A stretch of 64,000 nt of DNA from Ligula intestinalis (GCA_036362985.1 JAYGXS010000007.1:12867349-12931348); one strand, 5' to 3'. Shown: positions 44,161 through 54,575, counted from the first letter of the stretch. The notes: generated by a model from the sequence alone, not told the origin. Translations and numbers: made by a program.

Positions 44161-44414
44161 AAACTTTCAGATATTTTGAGTTGACAAAAGTGTGAAAAAC
44201 TCTAGGCGTTTGGCGGGATTTGAACCCGCGCATCAGAGAAAGCCTTTGCCGGAGGCTAACGCTCTACCGCTAAGCTACAAACGCCCGCTTCACGCCATGA
44301 GTTTTATCATACCTGGATCGATATTACCCGCTCAACTTTTCGCTCATATGGAATCCACCAATACGGGAGCAAGTTGACTGCCCAAGCCTAACCAACTTAA
44401 TAAACTTTCAGATA
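44161..44414 (-). mobile_element. tRNA-containing dispersed element with 13-bp target duplication
   Basis: The word aaactttcagata flanks the insert (44161-44173 and 44402-44414). The 228-bp insert, read on the minus strand, has about 115 bp of conserved leader (cagtcaacttgctcccg, ggtggattccatatgagcg, cgggtaatatcgatcc), then an 80-nt tRNA-like part, then a short tail (tagagtttttcacacttttg). Copies at 27.1, 27.4 and 32.7 kb share leader and/or tail. The duplicated segment near 49.24 kb lacks the insert (gttttcgaatacatatgcg against ctttcagatacatatgctc). Confidence 0.75.
44205..44284 (-). tRNA. tRNA-like gene inside the dispersed element
   Basis: The acceptor GCGTTTG/CAAACGC pairs over 7 bp, the D arm gctt/gagc and T arm gcggg-ttcaaat-cccgc are intact, and the stem agcct/aggct encloses a 7-nt loop ccggcaa whose nominal anticodon would be GGC (Ala). 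Two extra bases before the anticodon stem, a C at position 33 and an 11-nt variable region are unusual, so it is more probably a SINE promoter than a working tRNA. The plus-strand ORF 44192-44377 is only its antisense translation. Confidence 0.45.
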
Positions 44415-44880
44415 CATATGCTCCCATAACTAACAGCAGTTGTAGTGGCCTCTTCCAGCACCTTGGAGCCCCAAATCAGCCGCTGACGCATGACGCCTTT
44501 AGCCTGCAAAGCCCGCACGCCCACTGCCTCCTTGGGGTAAGCGCTAACGTTCCTTGACCGACGCGCGCATGCGCCTCATCGTGGCTGCGCGCCAACGCCA
44601 CCAACGCGCCCGACCACCAGTCTAGACATCAGCCACGCGAATGGCCGCCGTAACAAAGCATCCACCGTCATTGCGGCAATTTCTGACGCTCTCGTCACTC
44701 CGGAATTGACGCCCTGGCAGCCGGACTGCAGTCATCCGAGAGTCAAAACTCTTTTCATCTATTCTTCTATCCTTCTGCAGAATACATCATTCCTAAAAAT
44801 CTGGCTTTCTCACCGTCTTCTTTCTCCTCCTAAAGGAACCATGGGGCTGGAAGATCTTAGCTGATAGGGTTAACCTTCTT
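44415..44880. other. GC-rich island, no gene seen
   Basis: 44440-44720 is GC-rich with several gcgcgc and cgcc words, unlike its AT-rich surroundings, and has no counterpart in the duplicated segment at 49.2-49.4 kb. It could be an inserted repeat. Confidence 0.4.
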
Positions 44881-45211
44881 AGCCATAATATAAGCGGTAA
44901 AGTTGCTGAACAGCCCAAAGTACATGGACATATTCCAACATAGCTTCAGGAGAATCGCTAGTTTTTTGCTGTTTCTTAATTGTTGGAGTTACGGTAAGCG
45001 AAGGCAGCCAGATTTTCACTTGATTATGCAGATTTGAAGGTCATATGAATAAGATACGTCCTAAACTCACATGTGGACATGCCGGTCAGTGACCTATAAA
45101 CTTAAACGCAATTATCAGGTGCACTCACAAACGTACTGCTTTGTGCACAATGGAAAAAATTTCCTTCCGTCATATTTCTTAGTGATTATTTCGGGATTTC
45201 GAGTACGACAA

Positions 45212-45851
45212 AGTTCAGATCATTGAGAAGAAGGTTTGATCGCTGGCTGGTGTGATGTTTCTACATCTATCGCAGATTCTCCGACAGAGACATATGCAGA
45301 AAGCAGTAGCAGTAGTGGGTAACACAAGCACAGGAATTTGAAGTATTTATAAGACAGAGGCACACGTATCACAATTAACGATAATTGGCCACTCGTGTGT
45401 TGATGGCTTGATTACCGGCATGCGGGCTTTGACTTGCTGAACTTTCATCAAGCGTGGGGGCATAGGACGTGATGATTGCTTGGTCATCTGGTTCCCCGGT
45501 GGTGGCGTAAGACAACGCGGTGGCCTGTGCGTTCTCCCAGTAACCACTTGCTTTGGCCAAATTGAGCCTCAACACCGAATATGGATCGAGTGAGGCGTTG
45601 CACTTATTTATTGACCAAGGGCCCGCAAATCACGGCTTAAGTAATTCTTCTCTTAAACGATTGTCCCCTCTTGCTAGAATTTTGGTCTCAGTGATCGAAT
45701 ATTCTCCTCAATTGCTTTCTGGGACTCGTATGTTCGCTTGCATTGGCAGTTCAGATCTGATGATGAATCCGCGACGGATATCGAAACGTCGGGCGAATAA
45801 ACATATTGTCCCAGCGGTCGAGTCTTCTTCTTCTTCTTCTCAGTTCAGATC
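45212..45851 (-). mobile_element. 5'-truncated PLE with three copies of its target word
   Basis: agttcagatc occurs at 45212-45221, 45748-45757 and 45842-45851. From 45222 to 45747 lies a minus-strand PLE 3' end: a degenerate pLTR (45240-45290), then coding remnants INKCNASLDPYSVLRLNL and AKASGYWENAQATALSYAT. From 45757 to 45841 follows a single pLTR in the opposite orientation with an intact CTGATGA...GAAAC core. The related segment at 49.57 kb has neither piece (gaggttaaaatcttccttgaaa), so it shows the empty site. Confidence 0.8.
45757..45790 (+). ncRNA. Candidate hammerhead ribozyme core
   Basis: CTGATGA, U, stem GA/TC plus ATCCG/CGGAT, GAAAC, then gtcgggcgaataaac. The best-preserved plus-strand copy. 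The upstream target word overlaps the first C of the core. Confidence 0.5.
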
Positions 45852-45854
45852 GTC

Positions 45855-46425
45855 CTTGAAATTTGGTCAAAACTTTACGATTTTCAGTGGTTTCATTCGA
45901 TGTTCCGTAAATAAGGATTATGTCCTATATACTTTGAAAATACTTTGAAAATACGATAATTCTTAAAGGAATTTGCTTACATGATGAGTTTTTAAACATT
46001 CTTTCTTAGGCAGCTGTCTGTTTGGATCATGATTTTAGATTCCCCGAAAAAAAAACAACTCATTACCGAGGACCTTGAATGTGCACAACAAAAGTCACGA
46101 ACGATAACACCTAGGATTAATAAAAAAAAACTTTCTATAACAAGTTACCTTTTGAAAAAAGCGTTTTAATTAGATATTCCAGCGTCGAAAATCTGTGTAC
46201 TTTACACTCTTTGAAGATAAAAACTATCAAATTGGGAAATTTTAGCCAGTATTTTAATTTCCCTAAAATTTTGGGATACGTCTTCTGTTGAAAATGAAGA
46301 AACTCACACTTTTATATATACCGGAGCAGTTTTCAGTATATTTGTTGACTTCTAGGCTCAGTTCTAAGATAAAAAAATAGAGCAGAGTGGCACACTATCA
46401 ACGGCGATTTGAAAAAATAATAATC
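45855..46425 (+). repeat. Segmental duplication copy 1, part b
   Basis: Collinear with about 49605-50105. Shared blocks include gattttca(g/c)tggtttca-type, cgaaaatctg-type, gggaaattttagccagt/gggaaattttggccagt and acttctaggctcagttcta. The part between 45010 and 45200 likewise matches 49440-49565. Confidence 0.75.
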
Positions 46426-46429
46426 TTCT

Positions 46430-46990
46430 GTCCATTACGTTTCAAGTTTTCCTATTAAATGTAAGGATAAGGACTGACAGAGAAAATTGACGCCATGACT
46501 CGGGTGATTGTATATATGCTTGTTTACGTTCACTATTTTCGATGGAATAAACTTAACTGCAGACTAATAAGTTTATAACTTAATTTTTCTGGCACAAAAT
46601 TTAGCATATTTGCAGAATAGGATTTTATAAACATAATTTGCTCCTCTTTTACCGACAATAATGCGTTATGCTAACCTCAGTTTCATGTGAGCAAAACAAA
46701 ATGGTCTGTTCTCTGAACACAAATCATTATTAATGGTTCGTTTAAAGTACAACACACGCAAACGAGAAGTTTTTTTTATGCAGCGTTTAATAGAGTTGAG
46801 AATTCTTTGGATAATAGACAACATTGGATTTGGCCCTATTCCGCTCCTATTTGCCCTCGGTACATTGTTCTGAACTAAACTCTTTTCTAGTAGACAGGAT
46901 TTTACCTCTGAAGTCGATTGAATGCAGAAAATAAACAACCTTAAATGTGTGTGTTCAATCCCCCACTCAAATGTTGATCTTCACACTTAA
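46430..46990. other. AT-rich non-coding stretch
   Basis: A 90-codon minus-strand frame (46666-46938) is open but has no recognisable features. Confidence 0.4.
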
Positions 46991-46994
46991 TCAG

Positions 46995-47100
46995 CGATAC
47001 AATCAGGAAAATAAAGCTTCTGTTCCGGTGGTCGCGTCTTCTTCTTCTTCTGAACTGCTTCCTGGAACTCGTACAGTTACGTCTATTGGCAAACTATGCA
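46995..47100 (+). repeat. PLE pLTR end fragment
   Basis: aggaaaataaagc, ttccggtggtcgcgtc, a TTC run and gaactgcttcctggaactcg follow the order seen at the outer ends of the 45- and 59-kb elements. Confidence 0.5.
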
Positions 47101-47344
47101 ATCTACTGTAAGCATATTTTATTGCAGTTCACAGTCACCACGTGATAACACCATAATCGAACCTTGCAGTATTTTATAAGGCAGTCTGCCCTTACGGTTA
47201 CTGAGTTGTCCTGATGGCGAATATTCCCCCAAATCAGTTGGGACCTCACTCAGTGGTTGTTGCAGGATGAAGGACAACGCCATGACGAGGTCGCTTCTGA
47301 TAAAGAAGTAAACCCTCAGACAGATACTATGACCGGCACAGACA

Positions 47345-47560
47345 ACGGGCTTTGGTCTGGCTATTTCTGGCTTATTAGCCATCATCAGCCATTCATACAC
47401 AACTCCAAGCGGTGCACCACCCAAGTCTCGACCTCGCGGCCTTTTTTACCAGAAGTCTAACGCTCGAGTGGTGCATCACTTGGGTTGAGTAAGACTGACT
47501 GAAGAGGCTACCACGCCAGAAATGACCATTCCAGTCTCCCTTCTCGGTGCTGGCAATTCT
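47345..47560. repeat. Two back-to-back SINEs
   Basis: A minus-oriented copy (47345-47460: ctggcttattagccatcatcagcc) directly meets a plus-oriented copy (47462-47560: gagtaagactgactgaagagg, ccagaaatgaccattccagtctccc) at the tRNA-like heads. Confidence 0.6.
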
Positions 47561-47595
47561 ATCTGTCTAGACTACTAGCTTCTGTGTGGCGGCAG

Positions 47596-47865
47596 TCAGG
47601 GATCGAGAATGATCCCCAAGGCAGAGCGGGACGAGTTAGATTCATTAGCGATCGGTGAATATTCATCAACGTTTGTCGAAGTAGACCCCAACATCACGGC
47701 AATTCTCCTCGAGGCAGCCGTCGCTGAAGTTAGCGTAAACTTCTCCAGCTCTTTATATTTTTCCGTACCTGCTCTCTGGACCATCTCGTGGATGGGCTGC
47801 TTATTTTTCTCAGTCGCTTTGTCCGATCACACCTCTAGTCGCCTCGCCATCGGAGACAGCTGAGT
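47596..47865. other. GC-richer block with overlapping ORFs on both strands
   Basis: The plus strand has 84 codons from an ATG (47609) and the minus strand 62 codons from an ATG (47784, MVQRAGTEKYKELEKF...). Neither has a recognised domain. Upstream of the minus ATG lie a CCAAT-like attggct and GC-rich DNA (47870-48000), so a small minus-strand exon is possible. Confidence 0.2.
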
Positions 47866-48064
47866 GCGTGCGGAGAACCTTCGTTGACATCACATGTGAG
47901 CGCCAGTGAGGGTTAGCTTGGTTAGTTAAATGGGTGAGCTTTTAAGGACCTGTGATTGGCTATCCGCAGAGCAGAATATGTTCACGCGCCAATAGCACAG
48001 AACATGGGAGTACTTTAATTGTCTGCAGTTGAATTATAAGTACGCAAATGCGAGTCGATATCGT

Positions 48065-48136
48065 GCCGTGATAGTCTAGTGGTTAGGACATCGCGTTGTG
48101 GCCGCGAGAACCCAGGCTCGAATCCTGGTCACGGCA
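48065..48136 (+). tRNA. tRNA-His (GTG)
   Basis: All four arms fold: acceptor gccgtga/tcacggc, D arm with tctagtggttagga, anticodon stem tcgcg/cgcga around TTGTGGC (anticodon GTG at 48098-48100), and T stem ccagg/cctgg around ctcgaat. A and B boxes are intact. The expected G at -1 of tRNA-His is added after transcription in eukaryotes, so its absence is normal. A pseudogene copy lies at 43606 on the other strand. No T-run terminator is immediately obvious; tttt occurs at 48140-48143. Confidence 0.92.
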
Positions 48137-48225
48137 TGCCATTTTGGCCTTTCTACGAAATTCCTCCAGGACTTCTTTCATGATCGCAAAAGACATTTGG
48201 AGCTAGGTGGCTATATGGTTACTGA

Positions 48226-48249
48226 GAAGAAGAAGAAGAAGAAGAAGAC
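48226..48249 (+). repeat. (GAA)n microsatellite at a pLTR border
   Basis: Seven GAA-type units immediately precede the pLTR that starts at 48248. Confidence 0.85.
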
Positions 48250-48325
48250 TCGATCGCTGGAACAATATGTTCATTCGCCTGACGTTTCGACATCCGTCGC
48301 GGATTCATCATCAGAGACACTACTA
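48248..48325 (-). mobile_element. Solo PLE pLTR with hammerhead-like core
   Basis: gactcgatcgctggaacaat, ttcattcgcctgacgtttcg and catcatcagagac in the standard order, with no coding PLE part. The minus-strand core is at 48281-48314 (CTGATGA, U, stem, GAAAC) and looks intact. Confidence 0.7.
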
Positions 48326-48329
48326 GGAA

Positions 48330-48930
48330 AAAGTACCAGACCCTTAACCATTTTCAGTTAGGCTTCCCCCCTGCTGCGCGAGTACTCGTTATGGTCTACT
48401 CCAGGGCATCGGCAGACAATTCAAAAGCCTCAAAGGTTAGTGATGCCACAAACAGCAGGGGCGTATTCTGGTCTTATCTCTCGTTTTTCTGGATGTGCTC
48501 GTGAAGCTGCGATCCCCTTCTCATGTGACCTTTCAGATAAACATATTAATCGCGATGCCCTCTGGCTTGCCCCCAACATTCACAGCAGCATTCCGATCTC
48601 ATATTTCACATATTTTTCCCCCACGAGCGACAGTCTTTCTCCTAAAAAACACAAATGAATTTTGAGCCATGCCTCAGGATGTTTTCACTGTATGCCCTTT
48701 TTGCTCAGTTACATGAAACCAGTGTAGAATTCTGCGAGAGCTCTACATTGGGTCTACAATATAGACCCTCAAATTCTTACCTCCTTTATTGCGAAAACCC
48801 CTTTTTTGGAAACACGGAAACAGATAAATTTTTTGAATACATTTAATAGTTTGAAAATTAATTATATATTATTATTTGCTTCTATCGGCAATATATATGT
48901 ACAGTAGGTGCACTTTCTCATGAAATCCAA
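48330..48930. other. Non-coding stretch
   Basis: Two short plus-strand ORFs (48440-48658 and 48655-48846) have no recognisable content. Confidence 0.35.
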
Positions 48931-48934
48931 CGAT

Positions 48935-50110
48935 TTTTTACAAATAACTCCCTCTTACACAAACGCAGCCCAAGCTGTGGCCCCAAAAGTCTTACAGCAA
49001 TAAAGATATGGTCGTTCTTCATAATAGGGCATATTGTGATTTATGAAGAAATATAACGTTTTATAGAAACGCCAATTTTTTTACGGAAAGTGGAAAATTC
49101 CGAAAAAAGTGGAAATCGGGCGTATTAGGTAAACTTAAGTTTTACATGTAGAGGAAGCCCGTTCATGCAAAACAACTGAGTGAATAAAGCAGCACAAGTA
49201 AAATTACGTTAGAAAATAATCGTTTTGTCAAGTTTTCGAATACATATGCGTCCATATTACGTGCAATTTAATGTATGGCTGTTACCGAAGAGCCTAAAGT
49301 TTGAGTTTGTATTCTAACACATTTTTCCGAGAACTGCTAGTCGTTTCTTTCGTTTATGCATCGCTTGACTTATGTTGGACTAAGGCAACCATGCTTTCGA
49401 TTGATGTACCCCATTGGGAGACCACAGGAGTAATATATTTCTTAATCTCACGTGCGGACATGCCAGTCAGTGACTAATAAATTAAAATAGAATTGTCGGG
49501 TACAATTGCACAGTAAGAGTAATTGCCTTTTGCCATATTTTATTCTAATTATTTTGATATTGCTTTTACGAAGAGGTTAAAATCTTCCTTGAAATTCTAA
49601 TTAACACTTAATGATTTTCACTGGCTTCAGCCAATTAACAATTAACAATGATTTTATTTTACGTACTCACCAAAACCTTCGAAATAAGACACATCTTAAA
49701 AGCATTTACCTAAATAAAGAGTTCTGTGTGTGTCATGGTTTCTGAGCAACCCAAACATGCCAAGTCATTGCCGAGAATAATAAAGGTCCACTCCAAAAGT
49801 CAAGAATAACTATGCCTTAGACTAATTTAAAAAATGCTATAACAAGCTATCTCTTGAACGACAGCTTTAGTTGTATATTTTAGAGTCGGATGTTTGCATA
49901 CTTTAGTTATTTTGAAGACTGAGTCAAGATCGGAATGGGAAATTTTGGCCAGTTTATTGATTCCCCTAAAAATTATGGACAAATATTCCATTGTAAATGA
50001 AAGAACTAGCCTTTTTATTTAAATCGGAACAGTTTTTAGTATATTTGGTTACTTCTAGGCTCAGTTCTACAATAACAAATGTCGAACAGAGGGTCAAAAA
50101 ATCAATGGTG
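48935..50110 (+). repeat. Segmental duplication copy 2
   Basis: The counterpart of 43855-46425 without the 228-bp tRNA-containing insertion, the GC-rich island and the PLE. Overall AT-rich and without coding potential. Confidence 0.75.
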
Positions 50111-50429
50111 ATGTTTGAGAAAACTCTATTGCAATGTCCCGTGACAACTCACTCAAACGTGTTGTATGTAAACTGTCTTCACCGTTATGTTGGCTGCGCA
50201 ATCGATTTATTTACTTTATATTTTTATATTCCTCATTCGCATTCCTTGTCTTCAACCTTTTATAAATATAATTTAAATTTTTATATGGGGTTAGGCAAGT
50301 AACGGCCTTAAGAGTGTATTTTTCAATTTTACGGTACAAAACTTTATAAATTTGCAAAGTCGATTTTTTAAAACTTATTCGGCTTTTCTTTTTCCAAAAA
50401 TAAAGCATGACCTTATTGTAGTACTAAAC

Positions 50430-51063
50430 TCAATTTCGTGGAGGCAAAAAATTTTTTTCGTTTTGTGAACAGATGTAACTAAACAGTTCCTGCTCCTCAT
50501 GAGTGTTTTTCTGTAGTCCAACATGCAATAACAAGAAGCTCTTATCCGCAACGTCTAATAGCATACGAAATTTCTCGGATATCAACAAACGCTGAATTTC
50601 ATGCATTTTCACCTCTATTTTCTCGCAGTATACTGATCTGAACAGAATGGAATTCTAACAACCATCATTTTGCGTCTCAAGCCAAACCAATGAACTCAAT
50701 AACCAACCTTAAATTTGTAGTAAGTTCCCCAATCTCCAACCTTTCATCAGATAGGTAACCTACTGTATCAGACGTGGTCGACCAAGCTTTCCTTGTAGCC
50801 TCGTCAACTTTACGCAGCAACGCATGATAATCGCGTTTAGCTTGTCTCCAAAGGGTACTCCTCGGTGTAAGCTTCCAATTACTAAAAAAGAAAAGCAGCA
50901 TATTAGAACTTATGCCGCAGATAACGTCACAGCAAAGAGAGCCCACTTACGCGTTAAGCAGCGCACGTGCGATACGACAGAATGCCGTCCAAACTTGCCG
51001 CCAGCGACAGCAGTTGAAGTAGCCAATCAGATTGCCCGCATTCACATTCACGCGTACTGACAT
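50430..51063 (-). CDS. Three-exon gene, 151-aa protein, unrecognised
   Basis: Minus strand. Exon 1 is 51063-50951 (ATG, 113 nt: MSVRVNVNAGNLIGYFN, CCRWRQVWTAFCRIARALLN), with donor gc followed by gtaagt. Intron 1 is 69 nt. Exon 2 is 50881-50764 (118 nt: NWKLTPRSTLWRQAKRDYHA, LLRKVDEATRKAWSTTSDT) with acceptor cttttttag and donor gtaggt. Intron 2 is 109 nt. Exon 3 is 50654-50430 (225 nt with stop: NSILFRSVYCEKIEVKMHEI, QRLLISEKFRMLLDVADKSF, LLLHVGLQKNTHEEQELFSY, ending NFLPPRN). All phases match and all other frames at the joints are closed. The protein is basic in the middle and helical in the last part; no family is recognised. The open frame upstream of the ATG runs through the (GT)n microsatellite and encodes only His/Thr repeats. 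If the second donor is not used, exon 2 reads on for 28 codons to a TGA. Confidence 0.6.
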
Positions 51064-51100
51064 ATTTTTGTGCAGACATGTCAGCCAATGAAATGTGAGG

Positions 51101-51105
<5 letters not shown>

Positions 51106-51163
<58 letters not shown>
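51106..51163 (+). repeat. (GT)n(GA)n microsatellite
   Basis: About 23 GT units followed by GA units, 40 bp upstream of the start codon of the minus-strand gene. Confidence 0.95.
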
Positions 51164-51169
51164 TTGATA

Positions 51170-52260
51170 TATTGTGAGCGTCCTACAAGTCTACAAATTG
51201 CTATTGGGGTATTAACCGGCATCACCACATGTGATTGTATCACCTGGAACAAGTGAGTAGTCGCCTAAAATTATTTAAGCGACCTCTTTCGAAAGTCTCT
51301 ACTACTGCGTACAGATAGGGCTTTCAAAGGCGTTTGCCTACAAACTTGAATCGACCTGACAACATCCTTCATGCAGCCCCCTGTTCCGTCGGACAGTCAG
51401 GGATGTATGTACATTGTTCGTTGGTTCCATGTTTTTTTTCAAGATCAAACGCGTCTACCAAGAACGTCGAAACAATCTGGACAGGCCCCTTGATGCGCGA
51501 ATTAGCAGCAGTGCAGTTGTACTGGACGTGTTTGCCGTAACTGAATTCAGCCCACACCAGCCTTGACTTATGGATAATCTTTTTTGAAATATAATACTAG
51601 TCGCTATGAGACAGTTAAATCAGGCCAAGTCATAATGCATACTGAAACGTGCAGATCCCCTAAACGACCATTGACCGGCCGTCTAAGACAGAAGTCGAGA
51701 ACATGTTTGACTCAGAGAGCCAAGAAAGCAAATGATTGAAGATATATTTCAGTCAGAGCCGTATTATATAGTCTTATATTGAATTGAATTAAATGTGAAT
51801 GTAAATGGAGGAACCAAAATCACAAAATCTGAAGTATCTAATTCCAATTTTATCTGAGAGAGCCAGATACAATCATCAAAAGAGCCACATCTGACTCGCG
51901 AGCCATACGTTCGCGACCCCTAGTCTAAGACGTCCTGATGTTTCTCCTCCGCAATTACACACTGAGAATTTCCTTCTGGTTAGGCGTGTCAGGATTTGTG
52001 TTAGACGTCTTGAAACCGACATCTGTCATTCCTAGTGCTTTAAGGGGGTGTTCTTCTGATGTCCTGCTAGCGACGGACACGTCAGAAACGTGTAGTTTAA
52101 TATGTTACAGCATTATAGGAAGTCTAGTCTGTTCAAGCTGTTTTCACAGGCATTTTGAAAAAAAAGCAGAAAGTTCGTTTTAGTGATATTTGGGTTTGCC
52201 AGGTCCATGCCAACGGTGTAGTTTTTCGACTAAATTTAGAGGTTGCGAGATCTTTTGTCA
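51170..52260. other. Upstream and intergenic stretch
   Basis: No supported gene. The 81-codon plus-strand frame at 51938-52183 is hydrophobic and unrecognised. Confidence 0.35.
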
Positions 52261-52264
52261 GTGT

Positions 52265-52655
52265 TTGACCATCGATTTTGACGAAGTTCACCAATTGCAC
52301 CAGCAGGTTCGTATAGAAGGCAACAGCCTCAGGGGTTAACTTTAAAGTGATAGAGGACGTAGTTAGCGCCAACCGGAGTTTCGAAAACTAAACGGGGTTC
52401 GGCGTAGACCGCTTCTTCCAGTACAAGCCGAAACACCGCCTAACTTTATCTTAAGTGACAGTAGTCCTTTTCGCTCGTGCTACCGTATGACCTTTCTTCA
52501 GTCACTCTTAATGGGTGTGAAGGCAGGCCCAAGAATGCCCAGCCTGGTACGTTTACTTCTTTTTCTAATACTACTGACTATCGATGTAGCCGAGTCTTAG
52601 TAATACTGGTACTATTTCTGACGCTAACATTTGTCAGAAGTGACGCTTTTGTAGT
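52265..52655. repeat. Dispersed repeat, copy 2 of 2
   Basis: Collinear with 33690-34070 (see that entry). The minus strand here keeps the longest peptide frame (52133-52372). Confidence 0.6.
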
Positions 52656-52659
52656 GAAC

Positions 52660-53100
52660 CACTCGCGGTCAACACTTCCGCCGCATTATCAGGCCACCAT
52701 CCCTTTTCGTCCCACGCACCTCGCCAATTCACTTCTGGGGCTGCGCGCGCCTTGCCCCTGGTCTCGCGAGAGCTCGTAGCCAATCGGCATTGCCTCGTTT
52801 TCTGATTGGCTATAGATGAGAAAGGCGCGTGCACGCATTGAAGGGGGGAGGGGGGCGGACGGAAAGCGCTGAGAACCTTAACAGCGGACATGGACACACA
52901 CTCTTGCTCGGCGATTGCTTTCAGAGTCTGTCGTACGTTCTTCCTCTCTGTAACAATTGCGCTAATTAAAGATGCTTTCCCGGACTTATGGTTTGGAAAC
53001 TTTGTGTTGACATAACGAAAGCGTTAAACGCGTGCTGTGCTTTGTAATTTCCGCGGAAAGTAACGAATGAATATCACGTAACTTCGTCCGAATCAAGATT
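52660..53100. promoter_or_regulatory. GC-rich, CCAAT-containing block; possible promoter
   Basis: agccaatcgg and gattggctat (52778-52812) and a G-rich run (ggggggaggggggcgg, 52841-52857) stand out from AT-rich flanks. No transcript can be attached to it with confidence. Confidence 0.2.
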
Positions 53101-53502
53101 TTTTCGGTTTAATCCGAAATTTGATATGCGGATTTTAGCTGAAAGTCATCTGCTACTGCGGAATAACCGTGACAAAATGGTTGGATCAAGTCAGTCAATG
53201 AATATCACCCATGAAAGTTATGGTGGTTGGTGTAAGGCGGCCAGCGACCATTTCACTAGTGCATTACTTCGAAGACTCGAGACAGCATACAAAAGTACCA
53301 GTAATCAGAGGAAGTCGCAATCTTCTGATAAAGCTCGCAGCGAAGTATCAACTTAAACAGGCACATCACAGTTAATCACATATATACGTCAACGAATGCC
53401 TCATCATCCGAAGTGGTCAAAACTGAAGGGACTATAACAAACGGCATTCTGATGCAGTTGTAGTTTTACGTGGTTTCTATCTCGTACACCATCAAAGAGA
53501 GC

Positions 53503-53855
53503 TCACTTTGAAAAAAAGGAACCAAGCCAACCATCCTTCCTCCATAATCGTAATTCTCTGCCAATATGACGGAAACAGTACATTAACCATTTACAGACTT
53601 CTGAGAGGTAGCGTTTTTGGCTGATAAAAATATTCAATTGGCAGAATAAATTCAGAAGAGCATTAAAAGATGCTCCAAAGTACCAGCGAACGTCAGTAAG
53701 GTAAGTGAAGTTCCACCACAGCATGCACGCTCTGGACGTGTAAAAATGCGACGAAGTAGGACATCATAATTTCTTTCGTCAAAGACGACAACCTGTCCAA
53801 AATTTCTCAAAAAATTACTCAACCCTTTCAGATCCAGTTTCATTCCCACTTGCTC
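53503..53855 (-). CDS. Candidate minus-strand coding exon(s)
   Basis: The acceptor tttaatttag opens at 53855 (phase 0): EQVGMKLDLKGLSNFLRNFG, QVVVFDERNYDVLLRRIF, then a frame shift to a second open frame MLWWNFTYLTDVRWYFGASF, NALLNLFCQLNIFISQKRYL, ending GWLGSFFSK at 53503. The joint between the frames is not explained by an obvious intron, so either a small intron was missed or the locus is a decayed copy. No family is recognised. Confidence 0.3.
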
Positions 53856-54238
53856 CTAAATTAAGCATATTAGCTTCCATAATTGAGGAACTGACGTGCC
53901 CTGAAAGCGTGCGCAGGCAGCTGTGAATATGAACGTGACACCGTTGACTCCATAAACTACGGTGTCAGACAGACTCCAGTGAACATGGACGCTCCTACGA
54001 CAACTCAGCTTAACTGAGATCATACGGAGAGTTAATGACTTTCGGCGGAGAGCTTCGGCTTCTTAATCTGGGTATGAATACTACAAATGCCTTTCTTGGA
54101 ACTGCAGTTGACTGAGGGCTTGAGGTTATTAGATGTTGAAAGGGGAAGCCAGAGCGGATTGAATCGAATAACTTTTACTTGAATGGGCTTTCCCAACATC
54201 GTGAGGCAACTGACGTACCCGTTGTGTTCTTTACTTAC

Positions 54239-54313
54239 CTGGTAAGAAAGCACCATCCATCTGTTCGTAATTGATTTGTATGTGCTTATGTGGAAGCACC
54301 GGGTCCTCCTTTT
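54239..54313 (-). CDS. Candidate exon (25 codons)
   Basis: The minus-strand acceptor attgcacag and donor accag followed by gtaagt bound KRRTRCFHISTYKSITNRW then MVLSYQ, phase 0 at both ends. The frame also stays open past the donor to 54032, so the exon may be longer. Confidence 0.35.
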
Positions 54314-54575
54314 CTGTGCAATCAGGCTAGCAAACCGATGGATTCGTTAAACTAGGATAAGCGGGTAAGAAGATTATTGACAAACCTGGTGAAAGTGAAG
54401 CACCCTGCGACAAAACTGTTAAGAGGTCTAAAAAACACTTTTACACAGAAAGTGTGAGATGGCTGATTTTTTCCCGTGTATAACAACAATGAGGGGAGTT
54501 TATCTTAATTTACAAGAAAATACATGGCCTTAAGCAATGGCTGCGCTCTGAGGACATGTTTCAGTGGCACCTCAC

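Noticed and set aside
44192..44377. 61-codon plus-strand ORF starting MKNSRRLAGFEPAHQ
   Set aside because: The AGFEPA peptide is the usual antisense translation of a tRNA T arm; the real feature is the tRNA-like sequence on the minus strand.
45553..45948. 131-codon plus-strand ORF
   Set aside because: It runs antisense through the truncated PLE and its pLTR, and ends in duplicated non-coding DNA.
50947..51252. Upstream part of the minus-strand ORF encoding a long His-Thr repeat
   Set aside because: It is the translation of the (GT)n microsatellite; the ATG at 51063 is the better start.
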